DNA of 64,000 bases from Leptolyngbya iicbica LK. Its GTDB lineage: Bacteria > Cyanobacteriota > Cyanobacteriia > Phormidesmidales > Phormidesmidaceae. The notes under the pieces are model-generated. The model made no database searches and was not told the origin of the DNA. It worked only from the letters and a program-made list of their open reading frames with translations. Position 1 is the first letter of the stretch. Every line of letters begins with the position of its first letter. A program made the position numbers and the translations under genes. Positions 1 to 10,730 of this stretch are shown one piece after another. The stretch spans positions 124,001 to 188,000 of the forward strand of contig NZ_QVFV01000004.1 of the NCBI RefSeq assembly GCF_004212215.1. Reading direction: 5' to 3'.

Positions 1-849
1 CAGTCCCAACGCCTGCGGCTGTGGGGCAGCGACTCATATCTACTCTATGGTGGCGGCATCAACACCTTTGCTCAAGTGACTCGCTCCGATAAGTTGCAAG
101 CGTTCATCGACGCCGGATTAGGGATTTTTGAACAGGTTGTGCCGACGGTTGACCCGCCAACTGAGGGGCCGCCGTCGAGTCGTCCGGACTCTGCACCGCC
201 AGCGGCTCAGCCCCCCGCGCCCAGCACGAGCGATTGGCAACAGGCCGCCGCCGCGCAACGCGATCAAAAAGTCAGCCAATGGAATCCGTCAAAAATTGTC
301 AACCTCGGCCAAAAGAAGCAGAAAAAGCGCATTGCCAAGCTCATTGTTGATTTGGTGGTGGAGGGCGGTACCTATAAACCCAGCACTCATGGGATGGGGG
401 CGAGAGCCTACGATGGTCGCCAAGGCAAAATCGTCTACACCGCGCCGAGTGAAGACCCCCGTGAAGCCAGAATGCGAGGTCAAGAAGCGGGGCAAAGTCA
501 GAGGGAGATGAGCCGCGAAGGGCTAGAGGGGATTATTGAAGCAAGTGCGGAGAGCTTTTTTCCCGTATTGAATCCGGCGGACGGCGATCGCATTGATCAG
601 GCAATGGCGGAACAACTGCTCACTGAAATTGAAAGTCGGGGAGGCTGCAACCTCACTGATGACGCCTATAAAATCAGCATTCAACCGATCAACGGTCGGT
701 TTATCTATCAGTGCGATGTGCCCCAGGGGCGATACCAGTTTGCGCAAGTGCGGCGATCGCTCAACCGTGATGACGCTATGGCCTGGCTGATGGAGCATGA
801 CCGCAACGTTTTTGCTGACTGGTTAGCGACCACACCCGAGCCCTCATGA
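1..849 (+). CDS. Hypothetical protein, 5'-partial
   Basis: The frame is open from base 1, so the true start lies outside the window; the GTG at 76 is internal. About 282 residues are visible. They begin with a segment containing LWGSDSYLLYGGG, followed by a Pro/Ser/Ala-rich linker, a basic patch (KKQKKR) and a charged C-terminal domain of about 100 residues. I recognise no family and see no membrane segment in this part. The stop overlaps the start of the next gene as ATGA (846-849), which suggests translational coupling in one operon. Real gene by length and codon pattern; function unknown. Confidence 0.7.
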   Translation, partial: QSQRLRLWGSDSYLLYGGGINTFAQVTRSDKLQAFIDAGLGIFEQVVPTVDPPTEGPPSSRPDSAPPAAQPPAPSTSDWQQAAAAQRDQKVSQWNPSKIVNLGQKKQKKRIAKLIVDLVVEGGTYKPSTHGMGARAYDGRQGKIVYTAPSEDPREARMRGQEAGQSQREMSREGLEGIIEASAESFFPVLNPADGDRIDQAMAEQLLTEIESRGGCNLTDDAYKISIQPINGRFIYQCDVPQGRYQFAQVRRSLNRDDAMAWLMEHDRNVFADWLATTPEPS

Positions 850-1469
850 TGCGGCTGAGTGGCTTGATTGCGTTATTGGGACTTGACCTGTACTGCTTGG
901 TGTTGCTGTGGTGCGGTGTGTGGCCGGGACGCTTGGGCGAGGCTATGTTCTGGACCATCATTCTGGGGATGTTGGCATTAGCGGTGGCGGTGTTCTTCAG
1001 CGTAGTGGGCGTGATTGTTTGGGGGTGGCGCGCTGTCACTCGATCGCGCCGTCGAGCGCGGACGATAGTTCCCAAACCTCGTGCCTATCCGCTGAAACGG
1101 GTGGCGATCGCCACGGCAATTTTCGTTGTCTTTACCTACGTCGCCCTCTCTCACCACTGGCCCATGCGAGTCGCTTTTGGGTTGTCAAAACCGGCGTTCA
1201 CTGCCCGTCTAGCTGATGCCCCCGTGACGGATCAAAATTTCAGTGAGTTTCCGCTCAATGAGCGTCTGGGGGTGTACTACGTGACTTACTATGCGGCGGA
1301 TAGTGGCGGTAGCGTCTATTTTCAGACGGGATTTCACGGTTTTTGGGCGGCCCCCCATGGTTTTGCCTATCAGCCCAACGATCAGGGCAGTCCCTTTGGT
1401 CATACGGGTCATTTCTTTGCCCCTGTGGCCAAAGACTGGTATTTGTTTCGCGCTAGCCATGACTGGTAG
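846..1469 (+). CDS. Hypothetical three-TM membrane protein
   Basis: 207 residues. Two hydrophobic segments lie in the first 65 residues (about 5-25 and 36-58), then a basic loop (RSRRRAR) and a third hydrophobic segment near residues 87-105. The C-terminal ~100 residues form a soluble, aromatic-rich domain (YYVTYYAADSGG, FHGFWAAPHGF) that probably faces outward by the positive-inside rule. The start ATG overlaps the previous stop by four bases, so the two products are probably made together and may act together. No family recognised. Confidence 0.65.
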   Translation: MMRLSGLIALLGLDLYCLVLLWCGVWPGRLGEAMFWTIILGMLALAVAVFFSVVGVIVWGWRAVTRSRRRARTIVPKPRAYPLKRVAIATAIFVVFTYVALSHHWPMRVAFGLSKPAFTARLADAPVTDQNFSEFPLNERLGVYYVTYYAADSGGSVYFQTGFHGFWAAPHGFAYQPNDQGSPFGHTGHFFAPVAKDWYLFRASHDW

Positions 1470-1549
1470 CACTGAGTTGTGGAGAAAGACAGTTACCGAA
1501 GCCAACCAGGTTTTAGGATAGGGGGGATCGCCGTGGAGAGGTTCCCACC

Positions 1550-2476
1550 ATGGGAAAACAAGCCCCCAAACTCGTGCTCGTCGCGCTCATCGTCGCGATT
1601 CTCGTGATTCTGGCTTGGCAGAATTCGACGCCATTGCTGGCTCTCAGCTTCTTAGGATTCCGCTCAGTGACGTTGCCGTTGGGCGTGTGGCTGGTGGCCG
1701 CGATCGCCCTGGGCGCTCTCACCGCGATCGCGATCCTTTACCTGACCAACCTGGGCACTGCCGCCCCACCGCGATCGCGCCGTCGGCAGTGGACTGTGCA
1801 GCCCGATATGCCGCCCCATCCCGATGCTGGACGTTCGTATGATGGCACGTCACAGCAGCGTAACCGACGGTGGAATGTGCGATCGCCCCAGGATTTCTTT
1901 CGACGTGACGAGGCCCAGCGCCCCCGTCAAAATCCCCGTAATGAACCGCCTCAGGAGCCTCGTCAAGAGTCGCGATCGCGTCCCAGTGGCCCGCCACCGA
2001 GCAATGCCGTGGCGGCGGAAGATTGGCAGGCTTGGGGTCAGCGCAACAAACCCAGCGCTTGGAACGATTGGGCCGACGCGAGCGGCAATCGGCCCGAAGA
2101 TGAGTATCTGGAGCGAGGACAAAAGCGCGATCGCGACAAAGCCGAAGCCACTATTCACGACCTCGATAAAGGGTGGGATGAGTCGGCCCGTGAGACGGTA
2201 TACGTCCCCCCCGGTGGCAGCGAGGTGCAAGATACGTTGGACGAAATCGAGGACGGTTGGGAAGATTGGGACTCCCCCGACAACCCCCTCTCAGACACGG
2301 CCTATGCGGCCAAGTATGAGGGCGTAGATCGGGCAAATCGGCGCGACTCCATTTACGCGCCGCCGGATGATGCGAATCAGGATGATGACCAGGTCTACGA
2401 TGCCGACTATCGCGTGATTATTCCCCCCTATCAGCCTTCAGAAGATGGGGGCAATGGGGGCGATCGCGCTTCCTAA
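1550..2476 (+). CDS. LapA-domain (DUF1049-like) membrane protein with disordered tail
   Basis: 308 residues. Two transmembrane helices at about residues 9-24 and 40-65 flank a short loop containing QNSTPLLALSFLG, the usual pattern of the LapA/DUF1049 family (LapA in enterobacteria helps control LPS synthesis). The remaining ~240 residues are low-complexity, rich in Arg, Asp, Pro and Gln, with YVPPGG and YAPPDD motifs, and are probably disordered and cytosolic. A purine-rich GGAGAGG lies 8-14 bases before the ATG and supports this start. The N-terminal call is by pattern; the role in this organism is inferred only at family level. Confidence 0.6.
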   Translation: MGKQAPKLVLVALIVAILVILAWQNSTPLLALSFLGFRSVTLPLGVWLVAAIALGALTAIAILYLTNLGTAAPPRSRRRQWTVQPDMPPHPDAGRSYDGTSQQRNRRWNVRSPQDFFRRDEAQRPRQNPRNEPPQEPRQESRSRPSGPPPSNAVAAEDWQAWGQRNKPSAWNDWADASGNRPEDEYLERGQKRDRDKAEATIHDLDKGWDESARETVYVPPGGSEVQDTLDEIEDGWEDWDSPDNPLSDTAYAAKYEGVDRANRRDSIYAPPDDANQDDDQVYDADYRVIIPPYQPSEDGGNGGDRAS

Positions 2477-2524
2477 TCTCTGATACGGTAAGGCCATTGC
2501 ACTCGTTTTACCCCTTAGATTTGG

Positions 2525-3100
2525 ATGTCAGATTCCTCCGCGCTAGATCTCCTGAGAGGAGCCAACCTCTACCTCGTCGGCATGATGGGGGCAGGCAAAT
2601 CGACCCTTGGGCAGGTGATGGCGGCTAAGCTGGGCTATCGCTTTTGTGACACCGATACGGTGATCGAGCAAGCGGCCCAGCAGCCGATTCCGGAAATTTT
2701 TGCCTCATCCGGGGAGGCAGAATTTCGGGCTCTGGAAAGTCAAGTGCTCAGTCAGCTATCGCCCTACACGCGGATGGTGATTGCGACGGGGGGCGGCATT
2801 GTCTTGAATCAAGAAAATTGGTGGCATCTGCGTCAGGGCGTTGTCGCCTGGATTGACGTGCCTGTGGAGGAACTGGTGCGCCGTCTACAAGGGGATGCCA
2901 GCCGTCCGCTGCTGCAACGTCCGGATTGGCAAGCGCATCTGGCCCAACTGTTGAGCGATCGCCAGTCCCTTTACGCCCAGGCCGACATTCACCTCACGGT
3001 CGCCGCTGGGGAACCGACCGAGGCGATTTGCGATCGCCTGGTGGAGCGCTTGCGCGATCTCATTCTGCCGCCGCCATCCGCCGTTCCCACCGACGGTTGA
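2525..3100 (+). CDS. aroK: Shikimate kinase
   Basis: 191 residues, normal for AroK. It phosphorylates the 3-hydroxyl of shikimate with ATP in the chorismate pathway, in the cytosol. The Walker A loop GMMGAGKST is at residues 19-27, the shikimate-binding DTD follows in FCDTDTVIE, and the GGG of the substrate site is in IATGGGIV near residue 89. The lid Arg lies in the SRPLL segment. It is followed 31 bp later by argB on the same strand, so the two amino-acid genes may be co-transcribed. Confidence 0.95.
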   Translation: MSDSSALDLLRGANLYLVGMMGAGKSTLGQVMAAKLGYRFCDTDTVIEQAAQQPIPEIFASSGEAEFRALESQVLSQLSPYTRMVIATGGGIVLNQENWWHLRQGVVAWIDVPVEELVRRLQGDASRPLLQRPDWQAHLAQLLSDRQSLYAQADIHLTVAAGEPTEAICDRLVERLRDLILPPPSAVPTDG

Positions 3101-3131
3101 TACACTACGGAAACGAATTCCTGCCAAAACC

Positions 3132-4034
3132 ATGACCAACCTTTCCGACCCCCCCAGCGGCATTTTAGAAACCGATGTTGATCGCGTTCGTATCTTGAGC
3201 GAGGCGCTGCCCTACATCCAGAAGTTTCGGGGGCGCACTGTTGTCGTTAAATACGGCGGCGCGGCGATGAAAGACGGCACCCTGAAAGAAAGTGTGGTGC
3301 GGGACATTGTCTTCATGGCTTGCGTGGGAATGCGGCCCGTCGTGGTGCACGGCGGCGGCCCGGAAATTAACACCTGGCTGACCAAACTCAACATCGAGCC
3401 CCAATTTAAAGACGGTCTGCGGGTCACCGATGCGCCGACGATGGATGTGGTGGAAATGGTGCTGGTGGGGCGCGTCAACAAAGAACTCGTCTCGCTGATT
3501 AACCAGGCCGGCGGGCAAGCCGTGGGCCTCTGTGGCAAAGACGGCAACTTGATCACCGCGCGATCGCAGGGCAATGCCGATGTCGGGTTCGTGGGCGATG
3601 TCACCAACATTGAACCGGGTCTGGTCAAAGCCCTGGTAGAAGACGGCTACATTCCCGTGATCTCCAGCGTGGCGTCGGACGACAGCGGCCAAGCTTACAA
3701 CATCAATGCGGACACCGTCGCCGGAGAACTCGCCGCCGCCCTAAACGCCGAAAAGTTGATCCTGCTGACCGATACGCGGGGCATTTTGCGCGACTACAAA
3801 GACCCCAGCACCCTCTTGCCGAAACTCGACATCCGCGAAGCGCGTCAGCTGATTGATGAGGGTGTGGTAGCCGGGGGCATGATTCCCAAGGTGCAGTGCT
3901 GCGTGCGATCGCTGGCCCAAGGCGTCAAAGCCACCCACATTCTCGACGGTCGCATTAACCACGCCCTCCTGCTGGAAATCTTCAGCGACACGGGCATCGG
4001 CTCCATGCTGGTGGCGTCAGAATTTTCGCAATAA
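3132..4034 (+). CDS. argB: Acetylglutamate kinase
   Basis: 300 residues, full length for ArgB. Catalyses ATP-dependent phosphorylation of N-acetyl-L-glutamate, the second and controlled step of arginine synthesis; in cyanobacteria it is the target of PII (GlnB). Diagnostic segments are VVKYGGAAM (ATP site), [11 protein letters not shown] (substrate site) and [10 protein letters not shown] near the C-terminus. The N-terminal helix before VVKYGG is the kind found in arginine-inhibited hexameric enzymes. Convergent with pyrD. Confidence 0.96.
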   Translation: MTNLSDPPSGILETDVDRVRILSEALPYIQKFRGRTVVVKYGGAAMKDGTLKESVVRDIVFMACVGMRPVVVHGGGPEINTWLTKLNIEPQFKDGLRVTDAPTMDVVEMVLVGRVNKELVSLINQAGGQAVGLCGKDGNLITARSQGNADVGFVGDVTNIEPGLVKALVEDGYIPVISSVASDDSGQAYNINADTVAGELAAALNAEKLILLTDTRGILRDYKDPSTLLPKLDIREARQLIDEGVVAGGMIPKVQCCVRSLAQGVKATHILDGRINHALLLEIFSDTGIGSMLVASEFSQ

Positions 4035-4106
4035 AATCCGACTGCATCCTTGAGTCGAAGATCCGTTTCAGCAAAGGATTGGCCGAGGGGTGATACCGAA
4101 GAACGC

Positions 4107-5264
4107 TCAGTCGGCAATGAAAGGCAGGTTTTGCCCGATCGCCTCTGATAGCGTGCTGAGTTGATGGTGATCGAGCTGTTGGGTAAGGCCCATGAGGACT
4201 CGCCGCACCATTTCGGGGCCGCCATAAATCCACCCGGTATAAACCTGTAGCAGACTCGCGCCCGCGTTCAGCTTTTCCCAAGCATCCTCAGCGGTAAAAA
4301 TGCCCCCCACACCGATGATCGGCATTTGGCCCTGACTCTTTTGGTGCAGAAAGCGAATTACCTCGGTCGCTCTCTGGCGCAAGGGCGCACCGCTCAAACC
4401 GCCCGGTTCTTCGGTCACCCGATTCCCAGTTTGTAAGATGCGGTCAGTCTTGAGCCCCGATCGCTGAATGGTGGTATTCGTGGCGATCATGCCTGCTAAA
4501 TGATGTTCTTGGGCCAGGGCCAGCACCTCGGCGATCGCCTCCCATTCCAGGTCAGGGGCAATTTTCACCAACAGTGGTTTGGCCCCAGTATTTTCGGCCT
4601 GCAAAGCCGCGAGAATCGGCCCCAAACTCTCGCTGGCCTGCAGCGATCGCAGTCCCGGCGTATTGGGGGAAGACACATTCACCACAAAATAGTCTCCCAA
4701 CGTCTTGAGCAGTCGAAAACTCTCCACATAGTCCTCTACCGCGTGCTCTAGAGGCGTGACTTTGGATTTGCCTAAATTGATGCCGATGGGAATCGGCGAC
4801 GCTTGTTGTTGCCAATAGTGCTGCAAACGAGTCGCTAATTGCGCCGCTCCCTCATTGTTAAAGCCCATGCGATTAATGGCCGCGCGATCGCGGGGCAACC
4901 GAAAGAGTCGCGGTTTGGGATTCCCCGGTTGAGTGTGATACGTCACCGTGCCGAGTTCGGCATAACCAAAGCCCAGCATGGACCAGGCTGGCGCGGCCAG
5001 ACCATCTTTATCAAATCCCGCCGCTAAGCCCAGGGGATTGGCAAACGTTAGCCCCCAAAGCGATTGTGCCAAGCGCGCATCTTCGTATCGACATCGCTGC
5101 GAGAGCCAACCTTGGAGCTGCCGATATAAGCGAGGTTGCTGGGTCGCTGCGGGCTGAGCCGCGCCTTTCAGCAATTCTAAAGTGCGCTGGTGTAGCCACT
5201 CCGGATCGATCTGCACGCCATAAAACAGTAATGGCCGCGCTAACTGCTGATACCAATCGACCAT
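4107..5264 (-). CDS. pyrD: Dihydroorotate dehydrogenase (quinone), class 2
   Basis: 385 residues. Oxidises dihydroorotate to orotate in pyrimidine synthesis and passes electrons to quinone at the membrane. The class 2 signature is seen as the amphipathic N-terminal extension ([14 protein letters not shown]), then [22 protein letters not shown], the catalytic-Ser region [12 protein letters not shown], and the FMN phosphate-binding [14 protein letters not shown] near the C-terminus. AGAGG lies about 5 bases before the ATG. Transcribed towards argB with only 72 bp between the stops. Confidence 0.95.
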   Translation of the reverse strand: MVDWYQQLARPLLFYGVQIDPEWLHQRTLELLKGAAQPAATQQPRLYRQLQGWLSQRCRYEDARLAQSLWGLTFANPLGLAAGFDKDGLAAPAWSMLGFGYAELGTVTYHTQPGNPKPRLFRLPRDRAAINRMGFNNEGAAQLATRLQHYWQQQASPIPIGINLGKSKVTPLEHAVEDYVESFRLLKTLGDYFVVNVSSPNTPGLRSLQASESLGPILAALQAENTGAKPLLVKIAPDLEWEAIAEVLALAQEHHLAGMIATNTTIQRSGLKTDRILQTGNRVTEEPGGLSGAPLRQRATEVIRFLHQKSQGQMPIIGVGGIFTAEDAWEKLNAGASLLQVYTGWIYGGPEMVRRVLMGLTQQLDHHQLSTLSEAIGQNLPFIAD

Positions 5265-6127
5265 GATGCCTCTCTTGTGGATTGAACGAGTTGCCTCATC
5301 AGGCGCTCAGAAAGCGGCAAGCCCATAACCGCCCATTTCAGGGGAGGGTGACGAGATTGCGAAGGGGATTCTAGCTCGGAGGTTGAGCGATGGATGCTGA
5401 GACCCGGACTCAACATTGCGCCCTGGGTACCCCCAACGACAACAGGCGGATTGATCGACGATCCGAAGGCGATCGCCGGTTGTGCTTTCCAGAGACTCGC
5501 GCTGTGATCCGGTTCAGCCGATCGCCCCCGCAGGTTTAGGACCGCTGTTGCTGCCTCGCTCGCCGCTCATCGCTAGTCAGCCTGCGGCACCCGATCCGCT
5601 TCACCGACTTACCGCTGCTAGTGTAGCGGTAAGCGCTGGCCAATAAGCCCTGACTCGGCCAAGTTCACCGCTTGTGTGGAAAAAAGGGGATAGCAACGCA
5701 AAAGGCCCGGAAAAGTCGTGGTCATCTCAGGGTGCCGATGATTCAGTGCGGCTTGCTGCCGATTGCTCTGGCTGAGTAACATTCATGGCAAACCGTTCGG
5801 CGGCTTGTCTCTATACTGAGCCAGGGTTTAGTGATTTTGCCCTGGTCAAAAGTTTGCCTGATGAGTGATGCAAGAAAGTGAATAATCCCTTAATGGCTGC
5901 ATCTTTGTGCCGATTTGCTAGGAATTTGTAATGACTAGCATTGACTCGCTGAATTTTCGGATACTCTTAAGGCGGGCCTTTCACTGCAAAGGCCGTCCAA
6001 GTGGAGCTAACTGCTGATCATCCAACCCCTGGGCCACTCCGCAAGTTTTAGATCATGTGACGTTGATTTGACCGACCTCAACTTGCTTGGTTAAGTCGGC
6101 CCCTCCATTCGCTAACCACATCAAGTC
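5265..6127. other. Long non-coding interval with one hairpin
   Basis: 863 bp between the divergent pyrD and the GAF sensor gene. I find no convincing reading frame, tRNA or rRNA. A perfect 9-bp stem CTTACCGCT/AGCGGTAAG with an 8-base loop lies at 5608-5633, without a T-run. The interval must hold the promoters of both flanking genes and could hold a small RNA; nothing in the sequence proves that. Confidence 0.4.
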
Positions 6128-8911
6128 ATGGTTTCGACTCTACCTAGCCCCAATCCTGAAAGGCGTCTAGCGGCTTTAGCAAGAATTTTGAAGCTGCTGC
6201 GAGAAACCGAAGACTTAGATCGTCTGGTTTCCTCACTGCTAGATAACCTCAAAGAAGAACTGCACTATTCGCTGCTGTGGTTTGGCCTGTACGAGCGGGT
6301 GCAGCATCAAGTCGTCAGCCAAGGATTTTTGGCCCCCAAGCCGCATCGATCGCTCAAGAGCACATTTGCGCTGGCCCCTGGCGACTTAATGGAGCAGGTG
6401 GTCATTCAACAGCGGCCGCTCATCATTAACGATTTGCGCATTGAGCCGCGGATCGCCGCGTGGAACGAAATGGCGCAGCAGCTGGCGATTCAAGGGGCGC
6501 TTATTTTCCCCGTCCGCCATCGAGACATTTGTTACGGTTTGCTCATTATGGGCTCTGAGCACTGGGGCCAGGGCATTACCAATAGCGATCGCACCTTTAT
6601 CTCCACCATTTGTAGTGCCCTAGCCGATGTCTTGCACAAGCGTGAGCAAACGCTGCAGACTGAGCAACGCAAAGATCCGGGGGTGGCTCTAGCGAGCTTA
6701 ATCGACCAATTACAAACCAGTGACGATCGCGACACCCAACTGATCAAAATCGCTCAATCCATTGCCGGGTTTGTGCGACCCGATCGCGTACGAGTCTTTT
6801 GGCTAGAGCCCGACAAATTTGAGTTTTGGGAAAGACTGATCCTCCGCACCAAACAGGCCCGTGCGCCCAAATGCTACACGATCGATGCGCCGGGTTTGGT
6901 CATGCCCGTGAGCGAGATTCGCGGGGTGTATCAGTTGTTGAGCAAGCAGCAGCCCTTAGTCGTGGGCGAAGCCCAGAGTGCCAATACGGCGGCGCTGCCC
7001 GATCGCTTTTTGCAATTGCTGAAGGCAGAAGCTCTGATTGTGGTCCCGATTCTTGAACAAGGGAGTCTGCTCGGCTTTATTAGCGTGGAAAGCGACCTTG
7101 CCCAAGTGTGGTCAGACGACAGCCGCAGTTATTGCAAAACCGTGGCTAACCTGGCCGGGTTGATGATGCCGACGGTTTCAGCGGCTGAGGTGCAGCGGCA
7201 GTCAGAGCAGGAAATGCAGTTGCTCACGGGCGTGGTGCGGAGCATTCAAAGCGAGTCTGACTGGCACCAAACCCTCGAAATGTGTGGCGAGAATCTTTGC
7301 CAAACCCTGGATGCGCAGCAATTTTTGGTGCTGATGCACGACGCTGAGCATGATGGCTATCAGGTCATGTTTCAAAAGCGTACGCTGCCCCGCAAGCGGG
7401 TGTCATCGGCTTGGCCCGCCCTCGATGAGGTCGATTGGCAAATGTTGGAAGACAGCCCAACGGCGATCGCCATCAACGACCTGGCTAACGATCTCAAGCT
7501 GCTAGCCTGGCGAGAAAATTTTGAGGCTCTCGATTTACAGAGCGTCTTAGCTTGCAATGTGACCCCGGGCAATGTGCCCGAAGGCATCATTCTGGTCGCG
7601 AGTCCCCATCCCCGACAATGGTCAACCGCTGCCGGGCACCTATTGCAGCAAGTGGCCCAGCAAATTAGCCTCATTCTGCGACAGTGGCAACTACAGCAAC
7701 AAACCAATCAGCAAGAAGACCTCTACAGCTCCATTCAGTGGGGGCTGCGCACGCTCCAGCAAACCTTTCATCTAGAGCAGCTGGAAGAGTCGGCCTGTCA
7801 ATATCTCAGCGACGTGCTGGATGCGCCACTCGTGGCTCTGGTGAATTGGCAAGTGGGTGACCACCACGCCAAGGTAGGGCGCGTCATCTCACGTCATGTC
7901 GATTTTGGGGCCGATCAAGACAGCGTGATTCCCCTCAGCTCCGATGCCATTATCAACTGGGCGCAACAAACCGATGGACCGCTCCCCGTCACCTGGGAAG
8001 ATTTTCCCCCAGACACTCGTGCGTGGATTACTGGACCGCCCAACAGCAAATTTTTATTAGTGGCCTTAAAGACTGCGGATAAACATGTGCCGAATGGGGT
8101 TTGGATTGTGGCCGATCGCGGCGATCGCCGCTGGAGCAACCATCAACTGACGTTAGTGTCTGTGTTAGCTCGACAATTGGCCTGGTCGCGCCGTCACCTC
8201 GACATTGTGGACTTGCTGCTCGAACGCCAAGAATCACTAGAAGCTTTGAATTGGTACAAGCATCAGCGCCTCAACGAAGCCCATCGTCAACTCAAAGTTA
8301 ACCTCAGCCGCTTGAGTGATCCCATTACCCAGGGCAAAGGATTGACGGCGCAGCGCCAGCTGCAACTGGTGCGCCAACTCAACACCCTGACCAATGGCAT
8401 CGAAAATGTCGTCACCCAGGAAACGTGGGAACTGCGCAAACATCAGCAAACTACCCCTCTCATTAGCTTGCTGAATCGATTGATGGATCGGGTGAATCCG
8501 CTGATTCAATCCCAACACCTTTGGGCCAAGGTCCATAACGAAAGCAATGTCATTATTGCTGGGGATCTCGAAAAGATTGAATTTGTCCTCTATGAGCTGA
8601 TGGTCGCTGCTTGCCAGCGATCGCCCGAACACGGTCGGTTAGATATTTGGTGCCGTCCTCTAGAGCGCACCCATATGGAACTTGCCATCACCGACGACGG
8701 CGACATTCCCCGTCAACTGCTCAAAGATTTGAAGCATGGCCGCCCCGACGATATATTGGTGCCGTCTTTGCTGGATATCCCACCTGGGCTGCACTTCAGC
8801 ATTTGCAATACGCTGATCAAACAGGTCGGCGGCGAGTTTAGTCTGCAAAAACTCGAAGATGGTCGCATTATGAGCCGAGTGGTGTTAACCGTTGCCCACA
8901 AAGGTAAATAG
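6128..8911 (+). CDS. Multi-GAF sensor protein with degenerate histidine-kinase-like C-terminus
   Basis: 927 residues, soluble. By pattern it holds about four GAF domains in tandem (roughly 15-170, 200-345, 365-520, 545-690), then a helical linker and an HATPase-like tail. GAF repeats bind small ligands, tetrapyrroles or mediate dimerisation; I see no obvious conserved bilin-binding Cys. In the tail the helix around NWYKHQRLNEAHRQL sits where a phospho-acceptor helix would be. The ATP-site N-box (LYELMVAACQRSP) lacks the usual Asn and the G1 box is reduced to ITDDGDIP, so kinase activity is doubtful. Isolated transcription unit with a hairpin downstream. Confidence 0.75.
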   Translation: MVSTLPSPNPERRLAALARILKLLRETEDLDRLVSSLLDNLKEELHYSLLWFGLYERVQHQVVSQGFLAPKPHRSLKSTFALAPGDLMEQVVIQQRPLIINDLRIEPRIAAWNEMAQQLAIQGALIFPVRHRDICYGLLIMGSEHWGQGITNSDRTFISTICSALADVLHKREQTLQTEQRKDPGVALASLIDQLQTSDDRDTQLIKIAQSIAGFVRPDRVRVFWLEPDKFEFWERLILRTKQARAPKCYTIDAPGLVMPVSEIRGVYQLLSKQQPLVVGEAQSANTAALPDRFLQLLKAEALIVVPILEQGSLLGFISVESDLAQVWSDDSRSYCKTVANLAGLMMPTVSAAEVQRQSEQEMQLLTGVVRSIQSESDWHQTLEMCGENLCQTLDAQQFLVLMHDAEHDGYQVMFQKRTLPRKRVSSAWPALDEVDWQMLEDSPTAIAINDLANDLKLLAWRENFEALDLQSVLACNVTPGNVPEGIILVASPHPRQWSTAAGHLLQQVAQQISLILRQWQLQQQTNQQEDLYSSIQWGLRTLQQTFHLEQLEESACQYLSDVLDAPLVALVNWQVGDHHAKVGRVISRHVDFGADQDSVIPLSSDAIINWAQQTDGPLPVTWEDFPPDTRAWITGPPNSKFLLVALKTADKHVPNGVWIVADRGDRRWSNHQLTLVSVLARQLAWSRRHLDIVDLLLERQESLEALNWYKHQRLNEAHRQLKVNLSRLSDPITQGKGLTAQRQLQLVRQLNTLTNGIENVVTQETWELRKHQQTTPLISLLNRLMDRVNPLIQSQHLWAKVHNESNVIIAGDLEKIEFVLYELMVAACQRSPEHGRLDIWCRPLERTHMELAITDDGDIPRQLLKDLKHGRPDDILVPSLLDIPPGLHFSICNTLIKQVGGEFSLQKLEDGRIMSRVVLTVAHKGK

Positions 8912-9013
8912 GGTGGGCGCAGCACGAGCACCGGATCTGCGCGCTAACTCGCTGTCTTGGCTTGCCGTCAGATCGAGCGGTAACTGACACAACCCGCTTG
9001 TGAGAACGACCCT

Positions 9014-9042
9014 GAGCTGCCTTAAACATTCGGAGGCAGCTC
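9014..9042. terminator. Hairpin between the GAF gene and ndhD
   Basis: Perfect 9-bp stem GAGCTGCCT/AGGCAGCTC around an 11-base loop, between two convergent genes (stops at 8911 and 9066). There is no strong T-run on either side, so it may act as a bidirectional, weak or mRNA-stabilising terminator. Confidence 0.5.
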
Positions 9043-9065
9043 ACATCATCGCGGGTTTTGCTGTC

Positions 9066-10730
9066 TCAAACCAATGATCGCAGAATTTCGGCATACAGTT
9101 GTGGTTTGGTCTGCGCGACTTCCTGATACACCTGCTGGACCGAGGTGTTGACCGCCACCGTTTTGGCGTCATACATCTGCATTACCAGCTTGGGATAAAA
9201 GCCAATGCCCACAATCAACGCGAGAAAGCACATGGCGATCAGAATCTCGCGGGGGCCAGCGTCATCAAATTTCGCCTGAATCGGCAAATCGCAATTGTTC
9301 CCAAAACAAGAGGGCTCTTCATTGCCCTGGATTTTGAGATCCAAATCATTGACATCGCAGAAGGGGACGACATCGCACATCGGCAAGGTTTTAGCTCCGT
9401 AAAACACCTGCTTTAGCATCGTGAGCAAATATACTGGCGTCAAAATCAAGCCCACCGCCGAGAGCGCGACGATCGCGATGCGAAAAGGATCACTATAAGC
9501 GCTACTGGTCGTAAATCCGACGAAGACTGCCACCTCACTGGCAAAGCCACTCATGCCGGGCAACGCTAACGAAGCCATCGCTGCCGCCGTAAAGAGCGTA
9601 AAGACCTTGGGCAATGCCTGACCAATGTCGCTCATCTCGTTCATCATCATGGTGTGGGTGCGATCGTAGGTCACCCCAGCCAGGAAGAACAGCACCGATG
9701 CAATCAGTCCGTGCGAGAGCATTTGCAGGAGCGCGCCGCTAATCCCTAAATCGGTAAACGAGGCAATGCCCAGCAGCACAAAGCCCATATGAGAGACTGA
9801 GGAGAAGGCCAAACGGCGTTTCATATTGGTCTGGGCAAAGGAATTCAGCCCGCCATAGATGATGTTAACGACGCCCAATATCGCCAGGATCGGCGCAAAG
9901 TAGACATGGGCATGGGGTAACAGCTCAAGGTTGATGCGAATTAAGCCATAGCCACCCATCTTTAACAGCACACCTGCCAAGATCATTGAAACTGGCGACG
10001 ACGCTTCCCCGTGGGCATCGGGTAGCCAGGTGTGAAAGGGGAAAATCGCCAGCTTCACCCCAAAAGCAAATAGCAATCCTGCATAGAGCAGCAGTTCGAG
10101 CGATAGCGGAAAAGACTTGAGATGCAGCTGGGCAATATCAAACGTCACCCAATCGCCATAGAAGGCCATCGCCAGAGCCGCCACCAAAATGAAGATGGAA
10201 GCCGCCGCCGTATAAATCAAAAACTTAGTGGCCGCATAGCGACGGTTTTGCCCACCCCAAATGCTGACTAATAAATAGACGGGGACGAGTTCCACCTCCC
10301 ACATAATGAAAAACAGCAGCAGGTCTTGCGCGACAAAGACGCCAATTTGTGCGGCGTAGAGCACCAGCATGAGGGCAAAAAACAGTCGAGGACGACGATT
10401 AACCCGCCAGGCTGCAGCCATGGCGAGGGTCGTCACAAAGCAGGCCAACAACACCAGAGGAGCAGACAAACCATCCACTGACACCGTCCAGTTCAGTCCG
10501 AGAGTAGGCAGCCAAGTAAAGCTTTCGACAATTTGAAATTCGGCATTGGTGGCGTCGTAGTGAGTCCAGAAGAGCAGGCTCATGAGCACGAGTTCCAAAC
10601 CGCCCACTCCGACAGCGTACCAACGAGCCCAGTAGTAATTATCAGCCTTGGGGATCAGAGGGGTAAACAACGCTGCTACTAGCGGTAACAGCAGCAGTAG
10701 GGTGAGCCAGGGAACTTGAGCGATCGCCAT
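9066..10730 (-). CDS. ndhD: NAD(P)H-quinone oxidoreductase chain 4 (NDH-1 subunit NdhD)
   Basis: Proton-pumping antiporter-like subunit of the cyanobacterial NDH-1 complex in the thylakoid membrane, used in respiration and cyclic electron flow. About 14 membrane helices. Conserved pieces include [36 protein letters not shown] and [13 protein letters not shown]. The Cys-containing loop near residue 450 ([16 protein letters not shown]) is typical of the cyanobacterial D1/D2 type. I choose the ATG at 10730 (554 residues), because [16 protein letters not shown] matches the usual N-terminus; an upstream GTG-type start at 10808 would add 26 residues. Stands alone, as ndhD paralogues often do. Confidence 0.93.
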   Translation of the reverse strand: MAIAQVPWLTLLLLLPLVAALFTPLIPKADNYYWARWYAVGVGGLELVLMSLLFWTHYDATNAEFQIVESFTWLPTLGLNWTVSVDGLSAPLVLLACFVTTLAMAAAWRVNRRPRLFFALMLVLYAAQIGVFVAQDLLLFFIMWEVELVPVYLLVSIWGGQNRRYAATKFLIYTAAASIFILVAALAMAFYGDWVTFDIAQLHLKSFPLSLELLLYAGLLFAFGVKLAIFPFHTWLPDAHGEASSPVSMILAGVLLKMGGYGLIRINLELLPHAHVYFAPILAILGVVNIIYGGLNSFAQTNMKRRLAFSSVSHMGFVLLGIASFTDLGISGALLQMLSHGLIASVLFFLAGVTYDRTHTMMMNEMSDIGQALPKVFTLFTAAAMASLALPGMSGFASEVAVFVGFTTSSAYSDPFRIAIVALSAVGLILTPVYLLTMLKQVFYGAKTLPMCDVVPFCDVNDLDLKIQGNEEPSCFGNNCDLPIQAKFDDAGPREILIAMCFLALIVGIGFYPKLVMQMYDAKTVAVNTSVQQVYQEVAQTKPQLYAEILRSLV

